NCBI RefSeq assembly: GCF_004319545.1
Contig: NZ_CP036313.1
Coordinates: forward strand, 4,280,501-4,344,500
Direction of reading: 5' to 3'
DNA length: 64,000 bases
DNA from: Desulfobacter hydrogenophilus
GTDB taxonomy: Bacteria > Desulfobacterota > Desulfobacteria > Desulfobacterales > Desulfobacteraceae
Shown: positions 61,916 through 64,000 of the stretch, in pieces
How the letters are laid out: each line of letters opens with the position of its first letter
Numbering within the stretch: position 1 is the first letter of the stretch
The notes under the pieces: generated by a model
The model's input: only the letters and a program-made list of their open reading frames with translations
The model's database searches: none
Told to the model about the DNA's origin: nothing
Translations under genes and position numbers: made by a program

Positions 61916-63622
61916 TCAGCCGGCAACAGCAATTATGCCTGCAAGCAGCAAGGGGAATTCGAACCAGAACTCATAAAAATTAGCGGAAATATCACTGTCT
62001 GTTTTATACCGGATGGTTAATATAAACATAAAAGCCGGTATCAAGGCAAGACCGCAAACAACAGGCGACCCCCAGACAGATAAAATCAAAGGGATGATCA
62101 TTGTAGCCACAAGGGTGTAATGAACAAATTTAAGACTTTTCTTTTTACCCAGAAGAATGGGAAGAGTTTCCCGGCCTGCAATTCTGTCTCCCTGGATAGC
62201 CAGAATATCCATAAAAGCGGTCCTGGCAAACGATAGTCCTGTGGTAAAAACAAAGGCGACCAGGGTCAGACCCGGGTGTGCCTTAAGACTTATCCCGGGC
62301 ATCAGGCTTGTAACAACGCCCCATGCCACTGCAATGAGAATGGTTTTTGAACCCGGCACATCCTTAAGTCGGTAAATTTTACGTCCGGAGGAAAAGGAGG
62401 GGAAAATAGTACGGGTATATGACATGCCTAACAGCATCATGACAAGCAGCACACCAAAGTACCCCCATCCCCTTGTCCAGGCAAGGTAAAGCCCAATCGC
62501 ACCGGACAAAAACGCCACCAACAAAAGCCATCCCCTGTTTTGCTTATAAAGGGCTGCACGATCCGGTTTGTTGTAGGTGTCGGACCCGATGGTCATCATG
62601 TTGTTCATAATTTGCATGGACAGAATATAAAACATGGCAATGACCGCAGATACGCCAGGGCTTTCTGCGCCGGAAATCATGGCTGCTCCCAGGGTCAGAC
62701 AGGCGGCACCTGCGGCCAGGATAATGTTGGCTTTCATCAACACATCCATCACGGCCATAATTTTTCTCCGCCCGGGCTGTTTTTCCCTGAACGCCTGTTC
62801 CACCCGACTGCAGGTATCATTGATAATCCAATTGGGGGTGGAGGCCCCTGCGGTAATGGCAATGGATTTTGCATGGGCAATGGATTCATAGTCGATTTCC
62901 GAGGCCTGTTCAATATGCATGGACGGTTTACCGGTTTCCGCAGCCACCTGGGCAAGGCGCTTTGTATTTCCGGAAAATTTTCCCCCCACAACAATGACGG
63001 CATCATGGGTAACGGCCATTTCCCTGACTTCATTCTGCCGCTTTTCCGTGGAATCGCAGATGGTGTTAAAAATTTCGTAATGGGGGACATTTTTACGGCA
63101 CCAAGCCTGGATATCCGCAAAAATTTTAGTATTCTGTGTGGTCTGGGCCACTACCACAGCCTTTTCAAATATAGGAAGCGCCTGAAGCTCATCCAGATTG
63201 GTGACGGTATGTCCCTTATCCCGGGCATATCCCAAAAGGCCGATAACCTCGGGATGCTTTTCATCGCCAAGAATAATGGTGTCATAGCCCTTTTTTGAAT
63301 ATTTATCGATAATGACCTGTACCCTTACCACCCGGGGACACGTGGCGTTAATTACGGTGAATCCAACATCAGCCAGGGCTTTTTCATCCTGGGGCGGCAC
63401 CCCGTGAGCCCGGATGAGCACAATGCCTTTTCCGGATTCAGGAATCGTGTCCATCCGAAAAATCTGTTTGCTTTCCAGCATCTCCAGAACCTGAGGATTA
63501 TGGATTAAAGGGCCATACGTATAAATGGGTTCCTTAGCCTTATTGGATGCATCCAGCACCATGTCCACGGCCCGGCGGACGCCCATACAAAAACCAGCGG
63601 TTTTAGCAATTGAAATTTTCAT
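61916..63622 (-). CDS. ispH: IspH fused to a UbiA-type prenyltransferase
   Basis: 568 residues. Residues 1-280 are 4-hydroxy-3-methylbut-2-enyl diphosphate reductase, the last step of the MEP pathway, with iron-sulfur ligands C12, C95 and C189 (AGFCMGVRRAVD; INATCPRV; TICDSTEKRQ). Residues about 290-568 have eight or nine membrane helices and the UbiA motifs (NNMMTIGSDTYNKPD; FMDILAIQGDRIAGRETLP), so a prenyltransferase using isoprenoid diphosphates, perhaps for menaquinone or lipids. The two are in one frame with no stop. Overlaps parB by 4 nt. Confidence 0.9.
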   Translation of the reverse strand: MKISIAKTAGFCMGVRRAVDMVLDASNKAKEPIYTYGPLIHNPQVLEMLESKQIFRMDTIPESGKGIVLIRAHGVPPQDEKALADVGFTVINATCPRVVRVQVIIDKYSKKGYDTIILGDEKHPEVIGLLGYARDKGHTVTNLDELQALPIFEKAVVVAQTTQNTKIFADIQAWCRKNVPHYEIFNTICDSTEKRQNEVREMAVTHDAVIVVGGKFSGNTKRLAQVAAETGKPSMHIEQASEIDYESIAHAKSIAITAGASTPNWIINDTCSRVEQAFREKQPGRRKIMAVMDVLMKANIILAAGAACLTLGAAMISGAESPGVSAVIAMFYILSMQIMNNMMTIGSDTYNKPDRAALYKQNRGWLLLVAFLSGAIGLYLAWTRGWGYFGVLLVMMLLGMSYTRTIFPSFSSGRKIYRLKDVPGSKTILIAVAWGVVTSLMPGISLKAHPGLTLVAFVFTTGLSFARTAFMDILAIQGDRIAGRETLPILLGKKKSLKFVHYTLVATMIIPLILSVWGSPVVCGLALIPAFMFILTIRYKTDSDISANFYEFWFEFPLLLAGIIAVAG

Positions 63623-64000
63623 GAAATTCTGCTCAGTAACTCCACAAGACGGTTAAATTCGGATCCGGAGGAGAATTTGATCTCGATTCGTCCACGGCCC
63701 CCACTTTTCTTTATGAAGACTGGAGAATTGATCCGGGAGGATATCTGGGACGAGGTCTCTTCCAGAAACTGTTTTTCGTCCGCAGTCATTTTTTTTTCGA
63801 TTTTCTGAGGCTGTTTTTTAGCCTGATTTACCAAACGTTCGGTTTCCCGTACCGATAGGTGGTGTTCCACCACCTGTTTGAACAAATAAAGCTGATTTTC
63901 AACAGAGCCTGCCCCCAACAGTGCCCGGGCATGACCCATGCTGATTGTTTCGGCAATCAGGCTCTCCTTGATCTCTTCGGGAAGACTGCGCAAACGCAGC
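63619..64000 (-). CDS. parB: ParB-family chromosome partition protein (3' part, cut by window end)
   Basis: Only the C-terminal 127 or so residues are in the window; the gene continues beyond 64000. LPEEIKESLIAETISMGHAR and the LSVRETERLVNQAKKQPQK segment match the helix-turn-helix and linker of ParB/Spo0J; the end is the C-terminal dimerisation domain (FIKKSGGRGRIEIKFSSGSE). It binds parS near the origin and acts with ParA and SMC. Shares 4 nt with ispH-ubiA. Confidence 0.92.
   Translation of the reverse strand, partial: LRLRSLPEEIKESLIAETISMGHARALLGAGSVENQLYLFKQVVEHHLSVRETERLVNQAKKQPQKIEKKMTADEKQFLEETSSQISSRINSPVFIKKSGGRGRIEIKFSSGSEFNRLVELLSRIS

Overview
The window reads as a chromosomal segment of a Gram-negative, anaerobic sulfate-reducer-type bacterium. 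The best guess is Desulfobacterota, close to Desulfobacteraceae. This is inferred from protein character and gene order (rpsF-rpsR-DUF2232-rplI-dnaB, a CoA-transferase fused to a GNAT domain, an HsdR_N-like protein, a PEP-CTERM protein, TRAP uptake with a GlcD/GlcF-type oxidase); no database search was possible. Gene density is high, TTG and GTG starts occur, and genes in operons often overlap by 4 nt. I saw no tRNA, rRNA, CRISPR array or intact insertion sequence.

Layout. 1-9.4 kb: ribB, a small protein with a recombinase-like C-terminus, a CoA-transferase/GNAT fusion, rlmD, an alpha/beta hydrolase, a cold-shock gene with a clear promoter and terminator, a cinA-type gene and a radical SAM protein. 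9.65-14.6 kb: a trpEGDCF operon preceded by a trpL leader peptide not previously listed as an open frame (five Trp codons in eleven) and an antiterminator/terminator pair, i.e. a textbook attenuator. 14.6-21.4 kb: envelope genes (LysM protein, Fe/Zn-cluster protein, FGE-like lipoprotein-type protein, DoxX-rhodanese-FtsB-like-murJ operon). 21.5-38.1 kb: housekeeping (rpsT, lptE, leuS, CBS protein, rpsF/rpsR/rplI, dnaB, hflX, a divergent dnaA, pdxA, uvrA). 38.2-40.7 kb: HsdR_N-like protein, acyltransferase, PEP-CTERM protein.

41.3-52.5 kb is the most interesting region. It holds a compact Lap-type, c-di-GMP-controlled surface adhesin system: a 790-residue adhesin (retention module with an Ala-Ala-Ala-Gly LapG-type site, a 113-codon Asp-Pro stalk, a von Willebrand A domain, RTX repeats and a C-terminal secretion region) on the plus strand. 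Facing it is an operon for a TolC-OmpA fusion, the periplasmic protease LapG, the degenerate GGDEF/EAL receptor LapD, the ABC exporter LapB, the adaptor LapC and a LuxR-type regulator. The TolC-OmpA gene is interrupted by a one-base frameshift in a run of five G (minus strand). In this model LapG releases the adhesin and LapD bound to c-di-GMP restrains LapG.

53-59.6 kb: a GntR/FCD regulator, a TRAP transporter (dctP, dctQ, dctM) and a GlcD/GlcF-type 2-hydroxyacid oxidase, with matching palindromic operators before the regulator and before dctP. 59.7-64 kb: a FapA-like protein, an IspH-UbiA fusion and the 3' part of parB.

The window also carries dispersed non-coding repeats. There is a four-copy, about 55-nt element (consensus core CCATGGGCTGA ... 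CAACCCA ... ACAAA) that always lies in plus orientation and twice starts on a stop codon. There is a two- or three-copy, about 120-nt palindromic element. There are also two single inverted-repeat elements that look like MITEs or operators.
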